Notes: generated from the sequence alone by a model not told the origin. Shown: positions 21,648-33,615, counted from the stretch's first letter. The stretch is 64,000 bases of DNA from Membranipora membranacea (GCA_914767715.1 OU612070.1:9813501-9877500); one strand, 5' to 3'. Program-made: numbers and translations.

Positions 21648-21950
21648 ATGTCCCTTGTGATACCATGGCCAATGTCAAGTTTTGATAATGAAATGAATTT
21701 TCAGGTGATGTCAAGAATGTGTAAGGCGGGTAATAATGTGTCTAACGCAGGGGTGGAAGTTGTTTGTGCATTCTATGCATTTAGTCAGAGGCCTCAAATA
21801 ACTCTATCTGCTTTTCAAATGCCTGCAAATGCTATTAAGTGGTGCACTGCAAGTTTTATTGCAAGTTTTATTGCAAGTTATATAATGTGTTTTATTCCTT
21901 GCTATGTCAATCCTTTTCACAGTTGTATGAGAGAGTTGTGTCGAGAATGA
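21648..21950 (+). CDS. 100-residue ORF, copy 1
   Basis: ATG-started frame MSLVIPWPMSSFDNEMNF to MRELCRE. It has a hydrophobic C-terminal half containing a short repeat (ASFIASFIASYI) encoded by triplicated TGCAAGTTTTAT. Copy 2 has the same length and differs at two residues, but the surrounding DNA is equally conserved, so selection is not shown. No family is recognised. Confidence 0.35.
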   Translation: MSLVIPWPMSSFDNEMNFQVMSRMCKAGNNVSNAGVEVVCAFYAFSQRPQITLSAFQMPANAIKWCTASFIASFIASYIMCFIPCYVNPFHSCMRELCRE

Positions 21951-22851
21951 TTTGTGGGAGCGTTATTATTTCACAATCCATAATATTTTTTTACAATTTT
22001 TTTTTGTTTTGAGCCAATAAATGTGGAACATGTAAGCAACTTTTACAACACGTAATTTTTTATCTGCAAGACTTTAGCAGCCTATTGCTTTTGAAGTGAA
22101 TTTTGACCTATTTTTGGCAGATGGAGGCGATAGAAGTATATAACTGTCGAGGTCTAATTTATAGTTCCGTTTGGTTCAGCGGCTCTCTGTTCTCACTCAG
22201 TGTCTGTTTCAATGGAGGTTCAGATTACACTAAGAAACATTCCAGTTGCCACCATTTAAAAATACAAAGTTTGTCGGTAAATCAAACTCCGACCAGTTCA
22301 AGCCCTCATTGCCTCATTGCACATTAAAAATCCAGAACATCGAATTCCTGAGATAACATCATAGTATTGACTTGAAAATTGAAAAAAATATGGAAGAGCA
22401 ACTCAAGCTGGTCATAAATCTGAAAAGCGTTTGGCTCTGCGGGTCGTCGTTCTCTGCCAGTGTCTGATTACATTAGGGTCACTTTTGCACTAGAAAAGTC
22501 TGTTGGAATCATCTCAAACTCCGTCCAGTTCCAGCTGGTCATATATCTGAAAATCGTTTGGCTCTGAAGGAGCTAGTGCCTTACCCCTATCTAAGCCCCT
22601 TGTATGAAAAGCAAGGATACTCATGAGAAAACCACTGAGTTTGAAATTTATTGGTCATAGTAATGTCTGTTAAAAAAGTCAACACCAATCACTGTAGAGA
22701 TGATGCATTGTCCCAAGAAATTACATCAGATGAACTTGCACAAGAAATTACGAAAGGTTACATATAACTCTATGAAAGGCTGAATAGTGGAACTGCTCTC
22801 AAACTGGTTTGAAAGACAATCAGAGCTTCTCAAAGCTCTTTTGAATTCTTT
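21951..22851. other. Unit end, repeated non-coding motifs, copy 1
   Basis: It contains two direct copies of AGCTGGTCATAAATCTGAAA followed by CGTTTGGCTCTG (about 22430 and 22540) and a weaker relative at about 22160. No supported gene. The last 200 bp (22650-22851) are the part that meets the start of the next unit. Confidence 0.55.
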
Positions 22852-23253
22852 TACGGAAACAGGGGGAAGCAACAAATAGCATTTCTCCAATTTCAAATCA
22901 TCCAGTTATAAAACCACAGGGGAATAAGAAAATTATCTGAGCTCTGCTGCCTCTACTTATTCAACATCCAGTGGTCCTTGCTAAGGTCATCTAATTTATA
23001 TGTTACAACTAGGGGTGCGTCAACAACTAATTTGATCTAACAACTGCAGACATTGAACAATTGAACAAACACTTGACAAAAATCAAACAAACCCCAGGTT
23101 ACTAGTACTGGCAGCGTTTTTGGCAATAAATCGCCTATTTTACAGCTTAGTGTAAGGTACAATATTACCATTGCAATAAGCATGAAAAATTCTACCGGAA
23201 ACAACTTTCAAACAAGGGGTTAAATAAGCTAGGTATAGGAAATTCAGTATGAG

Positions 23254-23261
23254 TATAAATA
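23254..23261 (+). promoter_or_regulatory. TATA box, copy 2
   Basis: TATAAATA lies 63 bp before the ATG at 23317, as in copy 1. Confidence 0.5.
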
Positions 23262-23316
23262 TTGGGTGCTCTTCATCTATTTTCCTTCACTTGACACTGC
23301 AATCAATAAGTGTCAA

Positions 23317-23502
23317 ATGGCATCTTTCAAGTTTCCTGTCACTCCATGTCTGTCCGATGTAAATAAATTGCTGGAAAAACTTCTGACGCAATGTTTTATA
23401 TTTATGGGGTTTGATTTTACTACCGGCTGTATGTTCAGAAGTGTTTGTGGCATTATCTACGTCATGACAGAGCAAATACAACATGATGAGGATGATTACT
23501 AG
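23317..23502 (+). CDS. Hydrophobic ORF behind a TATA box, copy 2
   Basis: MASFKFPVTPCLSDVNKLLE onward. A 15-bp in-frame deletion removes one of two MTQCF-type repeats. The end is altered (QIQHDEDDY) because the 540-bp deletion of copy 2 begins inside the last codons. Confidence 0.3.
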   Translation: MASFKFPVTPCLSDVNKLLEKLLTQCFIFMGFDFTTGCMFRSVCGIIYVMTEQIQHDEDDY

Positions 23503-24751
23503 ACTAGATTATCGATACTCTAGCTTGATGAACTAAATGTACATCTCCAGCTCATATGTTTCTGTTTTGTGGCTAAAAAAAGTTTCATCAAATGAGGGTC
23601 ACCCTTTGTTATTAAAGATCACCAATCCATTAGTAGAACTGCCCTCCTTGATAACTAATATTTATCAAATTTATCTGACGCATTGCGACATCTTATGTGT
23701 CAGGTGATAATTAAATTTAAATATTGCTTTTCCCCTTCTATAAAAAAATTTCCAAAACCATTTCACATAATTGCAGTTGAATCATTTTTGTTCTCCAAAT
23801 GAGCGTTTGTGTGTTAAATATGATTTATCAAATAAATAAATAATAACCATTATAAAACATGATTTAAATAAATGAATTTGAATAAAACTATTTCATGTGT
23901 TTATAAGGCCTAGGTAAGACCTGCTGCTATTATTAGGACTTGCTAAGGGCAAGCCTGGTTCCTCCCCGCCTAGGAGATACCATTATCCTTGTCGGTCTGA
24001 GGCCAGATCTTGTGAGACGTCCAAGATGAAACATGGCTGGTGAAATCCGCCGTCCATCTTGTAACTATAGAGCACACACTGATACCTGAGTTTTCTCCAC
24101 ATGCTTAGTGAGAGGGCTACTCCAATTGAACAAAAGCTCAAATGATCTAAAACACGCTACTTTTTTTGATGATATAGAAAAGTATCACGCACTAAATTTA
24201 ATCACAGTAATGAACGTCATGAGTTACAAAGAATACAACAGGTAGGTTACAGACACGGAGCAGGAATAATTCAAATGATTAGACTCTTTTCCAAAACTAA
24301 CTTGCTCAGTTTCTACTTTGGGTACAGGCTGTTAACACAGATATATCTGTCTGGTACTGAGACTAAGATAAATGAATCAATAAGCAATAAAAATCATCAT
24401 TTTTAATCAAATTTTTGGACCTCATCACAAAACTTTACGACGACAATAAATATTAGATAACTAGTGTGTCCTGCAATGTTTCAGTGTCAAATATTGCAGC
24501 CTAGAACCAGCATACTTTAAATACTTGACAGCGGTAGTTCTGAGTGTGTCAGGAAAGCAAGGTAAATGTTGTGTTCAAATCAGACACTAAAGATGTGAAT
24601 TTTTTTGCTTCTTCTTTATTGGCTGATAACTTCTGCCAGCGCAAGATTAACGCAAACCACAGCAACTCAGTGAAGGATATCTTGGCTTGAACGACAAGAA
24701 ACCTGTCTGAAGTGTCGCACTGTATCTGTTCGCGATCAGAAGGCTGACAGA
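23503..24751. other. Intergenic stretch before gene A, copy 2
   Basis: Nothing supported as coding. It corresponds to 3054-4299 of copy 1. Confidence 0.5.
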
Positions 24752-26122
24752 ATGAGGTTCACTGTTCTGCCTTTTCTGATGATATTCATATCAGTTTGCA
24801 AGGTAGGTTAGTAGGTTGGTAGATTGATGTATATGTACAGATTAATTCAGGATGACACATTATAAACTCATCCTCTCAAATACTGTTTCATGCCGCAGAA
24901 ATCCTTCTTGATAACAATACTTCTGTACCAATCTTAAATGTTATTTCTCACAGACCCGTACCTCATCACATACTATGCAGCTCGATCGTCTGATGTGCGC
25001 TGTGTAGTAGAACTTCTGGAAGAATGGAAATCTGTAACCTTGTCATAAGAATATCAAGATATATTACTTATTTTAATATTCTTGTCTTTGTGGCCTATAC
25101 TGTCTAAGGTCACAGTCAACAGTTGATTGGAGCCTTGTGTTTAGCTCCTGGCACCTTACATTTATGTATGACCTCTCACTTCTAGAATGCATTGTATTTA
25201 CACTGCATACTAACCTTGTGATAAAACATATGCTATTGTTGTTTTATCAGTTAGTCCCACAGTCCTAGGGATTGACAACGCTAAACACAAACAATGGCTT
25301 TCTCTATGAGCTTATTTTAACTTGCTCATAACTTGAATTACAGGTCACCTGTTATCGAGATGATAGGAGCCCGACATCCAGAACAACAATGAAAGTGAGT
25401 TACATGTAAACACCGTTATTAACTACTCTGGTCAGTTTTGTTGATTAAATGTCATGATATGGCGATATTATGGTGTCGATCAGTTTAGTGCCAAAGAAAA
25501 ATGTATTTCTTCTCAAGGTCGATTGCACTTTATCATATTCAATACTCAGATAGTCAGTTTCTTCCAATCGATCTAATGGCTATAGTGTATCTACATTCCT
25601 GGCATCGCAGTGCACACAAAACAACTTGATTATTTTTATATATAGGACGCCATCAGATGCACAAGTCGTAGGCCATCACCAACAAGCCAACGTACACCAA
25701 CACAAACATATATGTTTGTCTTAAATTCACTGATGAACCGACAGCGACCACGAAGATTGAAACAGAGTATCTCTATGTGGAGCCAAAGATGTAACATTCA
25801 GAAGTTAACTTTTTGCAACCCGTTCTATCCGCAACGATACGCACGGCATGCAATGAGCAGGGTCAAGAGAGAATCTCTTTGGCCTGGATGTACAATAACT
25901 CATGGTCCCACATACAAAGTTCGACGGCGTGCATAGTATGACCTTTCGGTATTACCAAAAGGTTATCAGTGTGATATACCGATGATGTATGAGGGTGGAG
26001 TTCAGCACAGCTACATAGAAGAGGATGTTACCCCTGTAGTTAGGTACGGCTGGGATTGTGGCTCTGAAAGTGCTAGTGACACCATGAATTGTAGGATTGT
26101 AGCTCAGGTTATTTGTGCTTGA
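24752..26122 (+). pseudogene. Gene A, secreted basic protein, copy 2 (nonsense)
   Basis: Exons 24752-24802, 25344-25394 (51 nt, intact VTCYRDDRSPTSRTTMK) and 25646-26122 (477 nt) join in phase 0. The only lesion seen is CAG to TAG at 25934-25936, after KVRRRA. Past it the frame is open to TGA at 26120, reading CDIPMMYEGGVQHSYIEED and ending NCRIVAQVICA. This is the least damaged copy and defines the ancestral C-terminus. AATAAA follows at 26236. Confidence 0.5.
24954..25048 (+). CDS. Candidate exon with ankyrin-like helix pair, copy 2
   Basis: Same acceptor and length as copy 1. The frame reads PYLITYYAARSSDVRCVV to WKSVTLS. Differences from copy 1 in the core are silent (CGG/CGA, TCA/TCG, CGA/CGC). 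Confidence 0.4.
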
Positions 26123-26235
26123 CAGTATACAGCTACCACAGCTAAAGGCCACAACATAATTCAGATTTTAAGCTTATATATATATATATATGTGTGTAAA
26201 AATATCAGTGTCACCATAATATCAAACAACTGTGG

Positions 26236-26241
26236 AATAAA
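26236..26241 (+). promoter_or_regulatory. Polyadenylation signal of gene A, copy 2
   Basis: AATAAA lies 114 nt past the ancestral stop of gene A. Confidence 0.4.
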
Positions 26242-27117
26242 GGTGTGAAGCTTCAAAAATACCTTGATTGTCTTACATGGATATGGAGTTAGATATATTT
26301 ATAATAATACTGTCTTGAAGATATAATAGTTTGTATTCTGTGTAACTTTATATATTATTATATCACAGCGAGTTGGATGTTAAATTTTGCTTGTTAGCTT
26401 GTGCAGTGAGAAGTGAATATTATAGTATCACAGTAAAGTATTAAATTTTCCAACCACCATTTAGTAGTGACTTATGATTTAATTTTTAAATCCAATCAAA
26501 ATTTTCTTCCTTTGTATGTATGTACCTTTATTATGTACCTGTATTATCTCAAAGGAGTGATTGAGAAACAAAAAGATGGTTTGCTTGCAGTAAAGAATGT
26601 TAATAGGAATGCTGATGTCTAAAACTGTTAATGATTGCAGATAAAACAATTTGTAGTTGACATAGAATACAAAAATACAAAAAGTGTAGAAAATAAACTA
26701 AAAGAGTGATTTATTCAAAATACTGATACCCTGAGATCTAAAACAGTCTCTACGGGTATGATGCGGTGGCGTAGAGACTTAAAATGACCAGATGCTAGCA
26801 TGTTTAAGGAGAGTAGAGGGTTAGGTGCATTGGTGGCCACCATCATAAAGGATTCTTGTAGCTTATGATACGACGAAAATTTAGAATACAAACATGTACA
26901 TCACCAATCAACAACAAATGTTCATAGTATGCTTTATTATGAAGAGATAGAATTTTAGGTTTGACTGTGTTATTGTGAAAGTTGCGCTCTCATATTCAAC
27001 GAGGGGATGATTCTATACTTATTACAGCAACTGATCACTCATCCTGCTCATGTGATACCTGGTGACTTGTAACTTGCCACTTCCTGCTTACAATAGCATG
27101 CGTTGCTAAATTTACAG
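26242..27117 (+). other. Stretch before the isolated terminal exon, copy 2
   Basis: No supported gene; equivalent of 5794-6670. Confidence 0.45.
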
Positions 27118-27263
27118 AGAAAATTGTCAATGAGATCCTGTGCTCTTCATTCTCCACAGCTATGGATGTGCGAAACCGGTATGAGAAGTACTGCATATCA
27201 CATGAGCTGATCCCCGATGCTCACCCAGGCTTTCACTCAGTACAGAGGCACACTGTAGATTAG
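27118..27263 (+). CDS. Isolated C-terminal exon, copy 2
   Basis: 146 nt after AAATTTACAG; phase-2 frame KIVNEILCSSFSTAMDVRNR onward to TAG. It differs from copy 1 at N/K, A/V and L/S plus silent sites. It ends ten bases before a copy-specific 465-bp insertion. Confidence 0.5.
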
Positions 27264-27272
27264 GCGACCCTG

Positions 27273-27737
27273 GTAATACACCTGTAATTGAGTGAAGGTC
27301 AACTTGTTGCACCCATCCTCCAAAATAAAATGATTAGTATGCTGATGACAAATGAGGGTGTAGCCAATTCAAAAGCACTTCTATCAGTGATATTGAACCC
27401 TGTTAATATTTTCAGGTGTATTTGCAATGGAAATTTATTGAATTAAAGTTTGAAAATTCTTTTTGCAAAATCATTTTAGGAAGATCAATGCATACGGTTT
27501 GGCTAATGAAAATTAGACCGGAAATTTGTGAAAAATGCAATGGTCTTACATATGGGGCCACTGAAAAAGTCTGACAACGAATTTTCAACCTATAGTCACC
27601 AATATAGAAGAGAAGAAGCATACCATCATTTTGAGTGGTCTGGTTAAAGAATTGAAACAACCTGAAGCAGGCCTATTGAGGTGAAAAGTCAACATAGTTT
27701 GCATGTAAAGCAATGGGGAAATAAATAGAGGTGTTGG
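27273..27737. mobile_element. 465-bp insertion with imperfect terminal inverted repeats
   Basis: Absent from copies 1 and 3, where ACCCTG is continuous. The ends read GTAATACACCTGTA and, inverted, CCAACACCTCTATT, an imperfect inverted repeat flanked by ACCCTG and ACCCCTG. It has no coding capacity of its own beyond chance frames. Probably a short non-autonomous DNA transposon; superfamily not assigned. Confidence 0.55.
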
Positions 27738-27962
27738 ACCCCTGTGGCGAGCAAAAAAAAGGGGAGTATAACTCTACAATAATGAATGATGTCATTGGAA
27801 TGATAGCAGAGTGTCACACAATGTGCCATAACATTTTTTGATCAGCGATGCCATAAAATGGAAAGGGAATAATGTGATATCATATGATATGTGATATTGA
27901 TACTGGGTTTGGCTCCCTGAATTAAACAACATAACTAATTATATACTGGAGAAAGCTGCGGT

Positions 27963-28202
27963 ATGGTGAGTCTGCTTTTGCAGGCATTTTCTGTGTCTAC
28001 CTTTGTATATTTGTCGGATGAGAACAATACTTACATTGGAAAATTACCGTTGGTTTTGTTATCTCTGGCTATAATTATTGTGAAGTTTAGAAGCAAGCCT
28101 ATGTCTTTACTTGAATTCAAACACTACCACACCATCTACATAATATTCATATTCATCGTTACTTGCAGATATTTTGCAACTGAAGCAGGAGAAGTCCTCT
28201 GA
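27963..28202 (+). CDS. 79-residue two-segment membrane ORF, copy 2
   Basis: MVSLLLQAFSVSTFVYLSDE with hydrophobic stretches at LPLVLLSLAIIIV and YIIFIFIVTC. Only copy 2 has the ATG (copies 1 and 3 have ACG), and copy 3 is shifted by four inserted bases. It overlaps the acceptor of exon P1. It may be chance. Confidence 0.15.
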   Translation: MVSLLLQAFSVSTFVYLSDENNTYIGKLPLVLLSLAIIIVKFRSKPMSLLEFKHYHTIYIIFIFIVTCRYFATEAGEVL

Positions 28203-28230
28203 ACCGACAACAGAGCGGCCATTCTTCTGA
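28169..28230 (+). CDS. Short terminal exon P1, copy 2
   Basis: After GTTACTTGCAG the phase-2 frame reads ILQLKQEKSSEPTTERPFF and TGA. Copy 3 has the same length with one amino-acid change and silent changes. Confidence 0.3.
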
Positions 28231-28514
28231 AGCCCTAGGAGCCAAAAAGGGTCAGACTATTCAGCTGCTAAACGGTACCTGGTGAGAACATTACTATTAA
28301 GATTAAGATTACGATTGTGATCCAAGCGTCGGCCGGTTTACTTGCAAATTATATCATTATTTTCCTAGCAGCGACACTAAGGCAATGTCGCTATAATATC
28401 TTTTGACGAAGAGTTTGAAGGTCTACTACATTGAATGCCCAATTTAATGCGAAGATACCTCCTAGAAAATAGGTGAATAAATACTGTGTATTGGTTTGTT
28501 AGGTAGCTTCTCCT

Positions 28515-28538
28515 CCCCCCCCCCCCCCCCCCCCCCCC
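28515..28538. repeat. Poly-C tract, copy 2
   Basis: A run of 24 C; longest of the three alleles of this site. Confidence 0.95.
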
Positions 28539-28743
28539 AACAAAGCTTGTCAACTCTTGCGAGCGAGCTATCGAGAAGAGAGTTGTCCACACTTGAAACT
28601 GTTTAACGCGCTATTAAATCCAAACAAAGCTTGTAAAGACAGGCTATCTCACGCTATACATTATTTCAATTTCAGTATGGGTTTTATCTTGACAATGTAC
28701 TCTACATGTGATCTTCAAGTCAATGGCCCTGGAAACCATGAGG

Positions 28744-28780
28744 TCCTGGAAACACTGGAAACCCTGGAAACCCTGGAACC
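28744..28780. repeat. 9-bp minisatellite, copy 2
   Basis: About four CTGGAAACC units. Confidence 0.9.
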
Positions 28781-29483
28781 TTGAAACTTCAGCCGTTGGA
28801 AACCTGGTAAAAAGTAAAGAATTATGAGAGAGGGACGGCACACTGTGTCAACTCGCCATCAATAGGTGAGTCTGCAATTACTCTTAGATATCCAGTCTTT
28901 TCTAGAGGAGTGAATGTTGGCTTGAATTTAGTTTAGGTATTTTGGGGGTAACTTACCATTGTTAGCTAGCTACTAAATTTTGGAATTTATTATAAAGCAA
29001 AATTTTTGCTAGTCTTGAATGAATTGAGCTATTTCAATTAAAGCAAACTGGCTAACAGGATGGGGTTCCTAAGAGAATGAGCGATGTTATTCTAACCAAA
29101 TCATAGCTATCACTTTGCTCAAAATCCTCGGACCCTTGGTCTTTCAATTGGAGAAAATAGTTCAATCGGAATTTTCTGTTGTTCCATCAATGAGTGAGCT
29201 AGTGAGAAGGTGATCCTTGGCAGGTCTTGCTCACTCAACTGTGATTTTGGTGGAATTAATTTGAAATACCCTTCAGAAAAGTCCTGCGCTTACTTACTTT
29301 TAGAACGACACAAGCCATGGTTCAGTTTCCCTCTGTCATTTCAGCATGTGAACACAATCACAACAATACTGATAGTGAAAGTTGTGACAATGATCGCCTA
29401 TCTACTTCATGGCATTGCATTGCAAATAACTGATCCCAATCACTGTGAATAGAAGAATCTTCACACTATCTCGCCATCTACAG

Positions 29484-30621
29484 TACATGAGAAATAAATC
29501 CAATCCTAATGACCGAGTAAGACGCGACCAGAAATGGGTGAGTTTATTCTCTTCTGTTCAATAGGTAGTATTTCTGGTGATATCCTACTGATCAATGTAC
29601 CATAACCATACTCACAAGGCTGGAGTGGCAGCACAGATTATTAGCTATCATTCTTACCCCCTCTGCTTCAACTTTTCACCGATTCATTGATGAAATTTTT
29701 GAGTATCATATGTTTCGGATTGAGTATAATTCCAACAATAAATGTTGTTGTATTTAGGCCTCCTTCTAGATTGAAATAGATACCAGGCCTGTATTTCAAG
29801 GGGAAGCTGAATAGAATGGCCTAAAAACATTATAATTGAATAATCTATGGCGGCTCTCTGATTTCCATTTGTTATTTACATACCTTAACCCTCTTAATGA
29901 TGCTTTGAACTCCTTCTTATTATTACCTCCCTACAAATTTCTAAAGTATGGCCCTGCGATAGATAAATCTATGACTGACCAATGTTGATTAGTAGTGTAA
30001 CAATGTTGATTATTGCAGCGCATCAATAGCATCTGGGTCACACTCTGAGTAGGCAGGGCTCAATCCCACACACTAGTTAGGGTTGGGCACCTGAAGGGAA
30101 AAGGAGACATGGGAGACCCAAGAAGACCTGGAAAATGACAGCTCTTGATCAGTTGCAGACTTTTGACATCAAATCCTGGAGCGAAATATCGGTCGAGATG
30201 GAGGGAGCATGAGACAAATATACTGGCACAATATTCCAGAAGGAATCCTGCAACCTAAGGGAAGTAAGTGATCAATAGTATAGTAAGTACTCGGAAGTCC
30301 ATTGCCATGTTATACCACCATCTTGAGGGTTTGCCATGGCAGGCTGTCGGGGATGGATGGGTGTCCCCCTCCCATCTACCCACCCCTGACAGCCTACCCA
30401 GGCTACTTGAAGATACTCAATCAAATTGCTTGTTCGCTTCGGTTTGGATGTGATGGAGAACAATCCACATAAGCATTTCACCTCACATTGTGTTTCTCTA
30501 TTTTCAGACAAGGTCACATATAGACATGCAATGGTACAAATATTTTCCGGTCTATAGTACAATTAAAGGACAATGGGAGTGGCCAATCCATCTTGAGGGA
30601 AGATCACTTCAAACTGCATAA
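29484..30621 (+). CDS. Gene C, two exons, copy 2 (intact)
   Basis: Exon 29484-29537 (YMRNKSNPNDRVRRDQKW, donor gtgagt) joins in phase 0 to exon 30508-30621 after CTATTTTCAG. The second exon reads TRSHIDMQWYKYFPVYST, then IKGQWEWPIHLEGRSLQTA and TAA. The last exon is rich in W and Y. The start of the protein is not identified; a hydrophobic stretch encoded just upstream (29341-29451) is in another frame. Function unknown. The LINE tail and the GC-rich hairpin lie in its intron. Confidence 0.4.
30087..30212 (+). mobile_element. LINE reverse transcriptase C-terminal tail, copy 2
   Basis: KRRHGRPKKTWKMTALDQLQ; same remnant as in copy 1. Confidence 0.55.
30338..30398. repeat. GC-rich inverted repeat, copy 2
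   Basis: Same hairpin as 9114-9174, with substitutions in both arms that mostly leave it able to pair. Confidence 0.65.
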
Positions 30622-31038
30622 CACCAAAACTTGTAGGTTAGTGATGGTCGTGACAGACAAAAGCAACCCTTTGCACAACAAGCTGTTTTCTATGTGATAT
30701 CCCATAATTCCCTTTTTTTTACTGGATGAACTGATTTGTCAATTTCATGAGACTGGGCAGCAGTATAAAGTGCCTAATGAAAAGATGAATACTGAAATCT
30801 GATGATTTTTTCGGATTCATGACCGCACACTGTCAATTTACTTTCTTGTGGCGTGAGAATGAATGGGGCTAGAATTAAGCGGCTTGTTAACAGAAAGATC
30901 AGTCAGCAGAATAATGATGAATATTTACCCAATCATCACAAATACCAGCATCTAAAAGGCAGCCATTATAGATGGTCCTTGTACCAGTAGTCCCAACATT
31001 ATGAAGTTAATGGGAAAGTCTGTCTTCTCCTTCTTTAG

Positions 31039-31174
31039 GTTATGAGGAGAAAACCAAAATACCCGTGGGTCAATCAAGCGAAGACCTAAGACGTTGATGT
31101 TGAGCTGAATGATTGCTTGTGAATATGTTATGATGGACTATCCAACACACCAGTCAAAAGACAAACATCCTTAG
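31039..31174 (+). pseudogene. Paralogous exon P2, copy 2
   Basis: 136 nt between CTTCTTTAG and gtaaga. The P3-like frame is interrupted by TAA and TGA at the same places as in copy 1. Confidence 0.35.
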
Positions 31175-31377
31175 GTAAGAAACTCGTATTTAAGAGTGTA
31201 TGAGGAAAGTCATAGGGTGGATATTTGGTCAGGCATGGGTGTCACTGTCAGACACCAGCAACTTAAAAGGTATATTTTTAATCGCAAATGCAAGAGACAC
31301 CTTTTAAATCTTGATATAAAATGAGTTTAATCTGTGTGGAATTATAGCTTCGAGCTTGTAGGCTCAGTGAACTTGTT

Positions 31378-31551
31378 ATGCCTTGTATGCACATTGACAA
31401 GGAAGGACAAACCGCTTCTCAAAGAGCACTTTTACATGTTTGTCTCCTATTTCTCGTTGTTTTGTATAAATGTGTTGACTCCTTCCTTTGTGAATATATG
31501 CAGCAGTATTATGCCGACAATAATAAAAGAGAGCAAATGTTGTCCCCATGA
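31378..31551 (+). CDS. 57-residue ORF with signal-like segment, copy 2
   Basis: Same as 10110-10283, with K/R and G/D changes and one silent cysteine codon change. Intact. Confidence 0.35.
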   Translation: MPCMHIDKEGQTASQRALLHVCLLFLVVLYKCVDSFLCEYMQQYYADNNKREQMLSP

Positions 31552-32062
31552 GTTCCTAAAACAATTCTAGTATTATTTTCCAACTTTTAACCACACTGTC
31601 AATCATTTTTCTTGTAGCATGAAACCATCGGCGGGTACTAAATAGTCCATATATTGAGAGCTGAAGAAAGAGGACTTATCCATTACTCGTCACCAAAGAA
31701 GCAGGAAAAAGCAGACACCAGGCTCCCCCTGATTGGTTGGTTAACAAGTCTGCTGTTTCTTCTGCTTGCACCTTATATTTTACAACCAATCTTGTTACAA
31801 TGAATGATGAATACATACTCATGGAGACCATTATTTAAAATAATCCTTAAAGTTGTGTTTGAGTTTCTTGAGGACAATCCAAGATCATGACAGTTTAACA
31901 TTCATCAAGGGTTTTTTCATCACTGTTGTTATATTTGATTGTTAGTCCCCCTGATGAATTAATCATAATAATATTGTGCAAAGTAAAAATTACATTAGTT
32001 AGATAGTCATTATACTGGGAGACCCCATATATTTACCTAAGTTATTTTCTGTTCTACTTTAG

Positions 32063-32191
32063 TTTTAGGATTAGGGGAGAAATCAAAGGAGGTTAATCGG
32101 AAGATCACCCGAGTTGATGATCCCAAAACTTACGTGTGACTGTATTATGATGGACTATTCAAGTCAGCTGTTGAGAAACTACCGTTCTTCG
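32063..32191 (+). CDS. Paralogous exon P3, copy 2
   Basis: 129 nt. LGLGEKSKEVNRKITRVDD, PKTYV, TGA, then open as LYYDGLFKSAVEKLPFF to the donor in phase 1. Here the TGA is the only stop in the whole exon frame. Confidence 0.35.
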
Positions 32192-32391
32192 GTGAGAAAC
32201 TTATTACTTTTATGGTTAATGGTAGTATATATTCCATTATCATCCACTGATAATCATTATGAAAAAAGTTGGGCAGGCAGAGTAAAGAGTAATTAAATTC
32301 GAGATCGGAGCAAGAAACCTTTTAAAATTTGGTAATTTTTCCACCCTGTGCTCTGTTATATACCTTGCATCAGTAAATCTTTTGTTTTCAG

Positions 32392-32754
32392 TCTGAAATG
32401 GAGGTGACAGCTACTAGCAGCTACACCAAACTAAACTTACAAGCTGAAGAGAGAGGAATTTATGGAGCAAGACTGAAACTTGATGTAAGACAAAACTTCG
32501 CATCGCAATGATCTGTCTAACACAGTTTCTCTGTTGCCCACTGAAATGGCTTTTGAGACAACTTGTTTGTTCCAAATTGTTTGATTTGATATTGTAGACT
32601 TACAAGATCACTGATTCTTATGGGCTAAAGGTTTAATGTAACCATATTCACGAAAAAGGTCTTACTAACTAATCTTATGCATTACTCAGTAAATAAAAGG
32701 TAGCTTTAATTTGTGTTTCAGGTTGATCACCATAACAGATGCTTTGTACGATGA
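32392..32754 (+). CDS. Small two-exon segment, copy 2
   Basis: Exon 32392-32484 (SEMEVTATSSYTKLNLQAEE onward, 31 codons, phase 0) joins exon 32722-32754 (VDHHNRCFVR, stop). Confidence 0.35.
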
Positions 32755-33339
32755 TGACAGCATCAGCAAAGATCAACTCTGCAGATCTGATGGTGCCATA
32801 ATTCTGGAGACGCCATAAAGCACTCACCACCTCATAGTTACGCTGTTTGGTGAGGTATCGTGATACAAATTCAACATCTTTAATCAATTTTTTTTTAATT
32901 TTTGTGTTTGAGACCTCTGACTGAAGTGTAGGGAATGTGACACAAACATCATGCCTCTCTGCAAGTAAAGTAGTTACCCTTCCAGACAAGTATCACCTGA
33001 AATCTAATTTTGCTATCAACAAAATAGTAAAATTAGAAGATTTAATATAATTGTTGACCATAAAATGAATCCTCGTAACTATTATCAGTCCAACCAGCCA
33101 CATTAATTGACTATAGTTAGTTGTATTGAGAGTGACTTTTAAGACAAGGAGCAGTGTGAGTTCATTGACCTTAGAGAAATTCTTCATACGTAATGAGCAG
33201 ATACAAACTATCATAGCTTATAACAATCCTGACTACATTTGTGAGACCGGTCCTAGGACTTGAGGCAAAACATGACAATGGACGATAAAGTACTGGCGAT
33301 ACAGGATCTGATAAGTTCACACTACAATTCCGTCATAAT

Positions 33340-33615
33340 CTATGTTAGATGAAAAATCTCCTCTCCCCTTTGACTGTCCCAAACTCCCTGCCTCTGCAGT
33401 TTTACGTAATTATTTAGAAATGATAGTAGTTGTGCCCCTGTAAAAATTAAGGACATAACTCCAAACTCAGATTGTACAACCTGAATTTCCAGGTTTGAAG
33501 CAATGAATTTGATTATGCTATAGGACATGCCTGTGCTAATGTATCCCACATTGCAATTAGTTGGACTCCTCAATGATGTTTGTGTAATTACACATTGTTG
33601 GAGCGTTGCTAACAT
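33340..33615 (-). CDS. 91-residue ORF, minus strand, copy 2
   Basis: MLATLQQCVITQTSLRSP onward, same length as copies 1 and 3. Confidence 0.35.
   Translation of the reverse strand: MLATLQQCVITQTSLRSPTNCNVGYISTGMSYSIIKFIASNLEIQVVQSEFGVMSLIFTGAQLLSFLNNYVKLQRQGVWDSQRGEEIFHLT

Larger units (their letters stand above)
1848..22851 (+). repeat. Tandem unit, copy 1 (about 21.0 kb)
   Basis: The junction motif ACRGAAACAGGGG followed by GAAGCAACAAA occurs at about 1851, 22854 and 46912, each time opening the same ordered series of sequences. Relative to the others, copy 1 lacks about 270 bp (compare 29028-29318), has the U2-derived retroposon twice, and lacks the roughly 230-bp extra repeat seen at 41060-41300. 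Confidence 0.93.

Noticed and set aside
28377-28592. Minus-strand frame with a glycine run
   Set aside because: The run is the 24-C tract; the frame changes with tract length.
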